Source: a virus
Virus record (IMG/VR): IMGVR_UViG_3300032265_000415
Location: 1-24,009 of that record
Length of the DNA: 24,009 bases
Reading direction: 5' to 3' (one strand)
The notes beneath the pieces were generated by a model. That model searched no databases, was not told the origin of the DNA, and saw only the letters and a program-made list of their open reading frames with translations. The position numbers were made by a program, and so were the translations under genes. This document shows positions 23,448-24,009 of this stretch, one piece after another (the stretch's first letter is position 1; every line of letters starts with the position of its first letter).

Positions 23448-23925
23448 ATGCTATTTCCATTAAAGTAATTGTTGAAACAGAACGGGGACCATAGTTAGTA
23501 TTTGCATCAGAAGCAGTTCTATTTATATTCCATTGACCAGTATCGGCATATCCTTGCACTTTATAAGTAATTGCAGAAGTTGTTGCTGGTGAATCAAGCC
23601 ATTGAAATCCACCATAAAATCCTCTATCACCATTTGTGCCACTATATTGTAAACAAGAAGTAGTGGATTGAGTATGACTTCCTGAAGCATCGCCAAGTGC
23701 AATAGCAGTAGAATTTCTAACTAATTGAAAAACAGATAAACTAGCTGCACTACCACTCATATCAACTCTTACTAATATTTTATTGCTTGTGCTTAATGGA
23801 GTAATAGTTGCTGCCAAACCAGTTACATCTACATAAGTTGATGATGTAGAACTAAATGTAGAAGTTAAAGTAGTTTGAATTACCTGAACTACTGTCTGTC
23901 CACTACCATATAAAGATACTGACAT
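23440..23925 (-). CDS. Tail fibre/adhesin-like protein, 161 aa
   Basis: The Ser/Thr/Gly-rich beta sequence starts GSGQTVVQVIQTTLTSTF and continues SSTYVDVTGLAATITPLSTSNKILVRVD. This VVQ...TSTF-SST...DVTGL-ITP-STS-KILV pattern is familiar from the C-terminal part of phage tail fibres and probably forms a beta-sandwich or triple-stranded head that contacts the host surface. The end (RSVSTITLMEIAYV) is a strand that closes the fold. The RBS AAGGAT precedes the ATG. It is short for a full fibre, so it may be a tip or decoration subunit used with the gene that ends just upstream. Confidence 0.78.
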   Translation of the reverse strand: MSVSLYGSGQTVVQVIQTTLTSTFSSTSSTYVDVTGLAATITPLSTSNKILVRVDMSGSAASLSVFQLVRNSTAIALGDASGSHTQSTTSCLQYSGTNGDRGFYGGFQWLDSPATTSAITYKVQGYADTGQWNINRTASDANTNYGPRSVSTITLMEIAYV

Positions 23926-23934
23926 AATCTATCC

Positions 23935-24009
23935 TTAAATAGCCACTAATTCGGCAGTTGTTGTTGCACTTGCAATAGCTGTGCGACCAGCAGTTAAACT
24001 AGCTGTAAA
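23935..24009 (-). CDS. C-terminal end of an upstream structural protein (partial, cut by window edge)
   Basis: The minus strand is open from the window edge to TAA at 23935-23937, encoding 24 residues ending RTAIASATTTAELVAI. It ends 9 nt before the start of the 161-aa tail-fibre-like gene. The Ala/Thr-rich beta-like end suits a tail or fibre protein, but too little is visible for a family call. Confidence 0.6.
   Translation of the reverse strand, partial: FTASLTAGRTAIASATTTAELVAI

Overview
The window is part of a tailed bacteriophage (or prophage) genome, probably a podovirus-like phage of a Gram-negative host. The genes are densely packed, with RBS-led starts and frequent stop/start overlaps. 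The proteins include a primase-helicase, a phage-type SNF2 ATPase, a GH19 endolysin with holins, a short-tail P22 gp10-like protein and a giant virion polyprotein-like ORF. No rRNA, tRNA, CRISPR array, integrase or bacterial housekeeping gene was seen. Terminase, portal, major capsid and DNA polymerase genes are also absent and presumably lie outside the window. The host cannot be read from the sequence. The style of the tail and virion proteins is what I associate with environmental (freshwater or marine) phages, which is inference only.

Layout: two convergent blocks. The plus-strand block (1-6845) is the DNA-metabolism (early/middle) module. It holds the tail end of one HNH-type protein, a second small HNH-like protein, a 94-aa unknown, a SNF2-type helicase/ATPase, a coiled-coil protein with a loosely Gam-like layout, a Cys4 protein with an acidic tail that could be a ssDNA-binding protein, a small HTH protein, a 51-aa protein, and a 953-aa archaeo-eukaryotic-type primase fused to a DUF927-like helicase. 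The block ends in a strong intrinsic terminator at 6865-6891.

The minus-strand block (24009 down to 6983, transcribed right to left) is a late module. It starts with tail fibre/adhesin-like proteins and an 85-aa possible tail accessory protein. A lysis cassette follows (2-TM protein, 3-TM holin, GH19 endolysin), then a P22 gp10-like tail protein with inserted beta domains and a 100-aa small structural protein. A core/ejection set follows: a 409-aa Gly-rich protein, a GNAT-like protein, a Gln-rich protein and a 601-aa lytic transglycosylase. The block ends with one 2466-aa protein that fills almost a third of the window and carries a zincin-like HExxGH motif and a C-terminal LPD38-like region.

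Working model: the plus block unwinds, primes and protects phage DNA. The minus block builds the tail tip, lyses the host and loads the virion with ejection proteins that cut the cell wall and carry DNA across the envelope. The most unusual content is the last five genes. Three adjacent proteins share a short GG[hydrophobic][V/A] linear motif, and one of these also has a tape-measure-like GPGxGxSDSIPA...EFV module. The giant protein begins with an LPDG...VPEGM tag. Together these look like candidate targeting or assembly signals for a large virion ejection complex.
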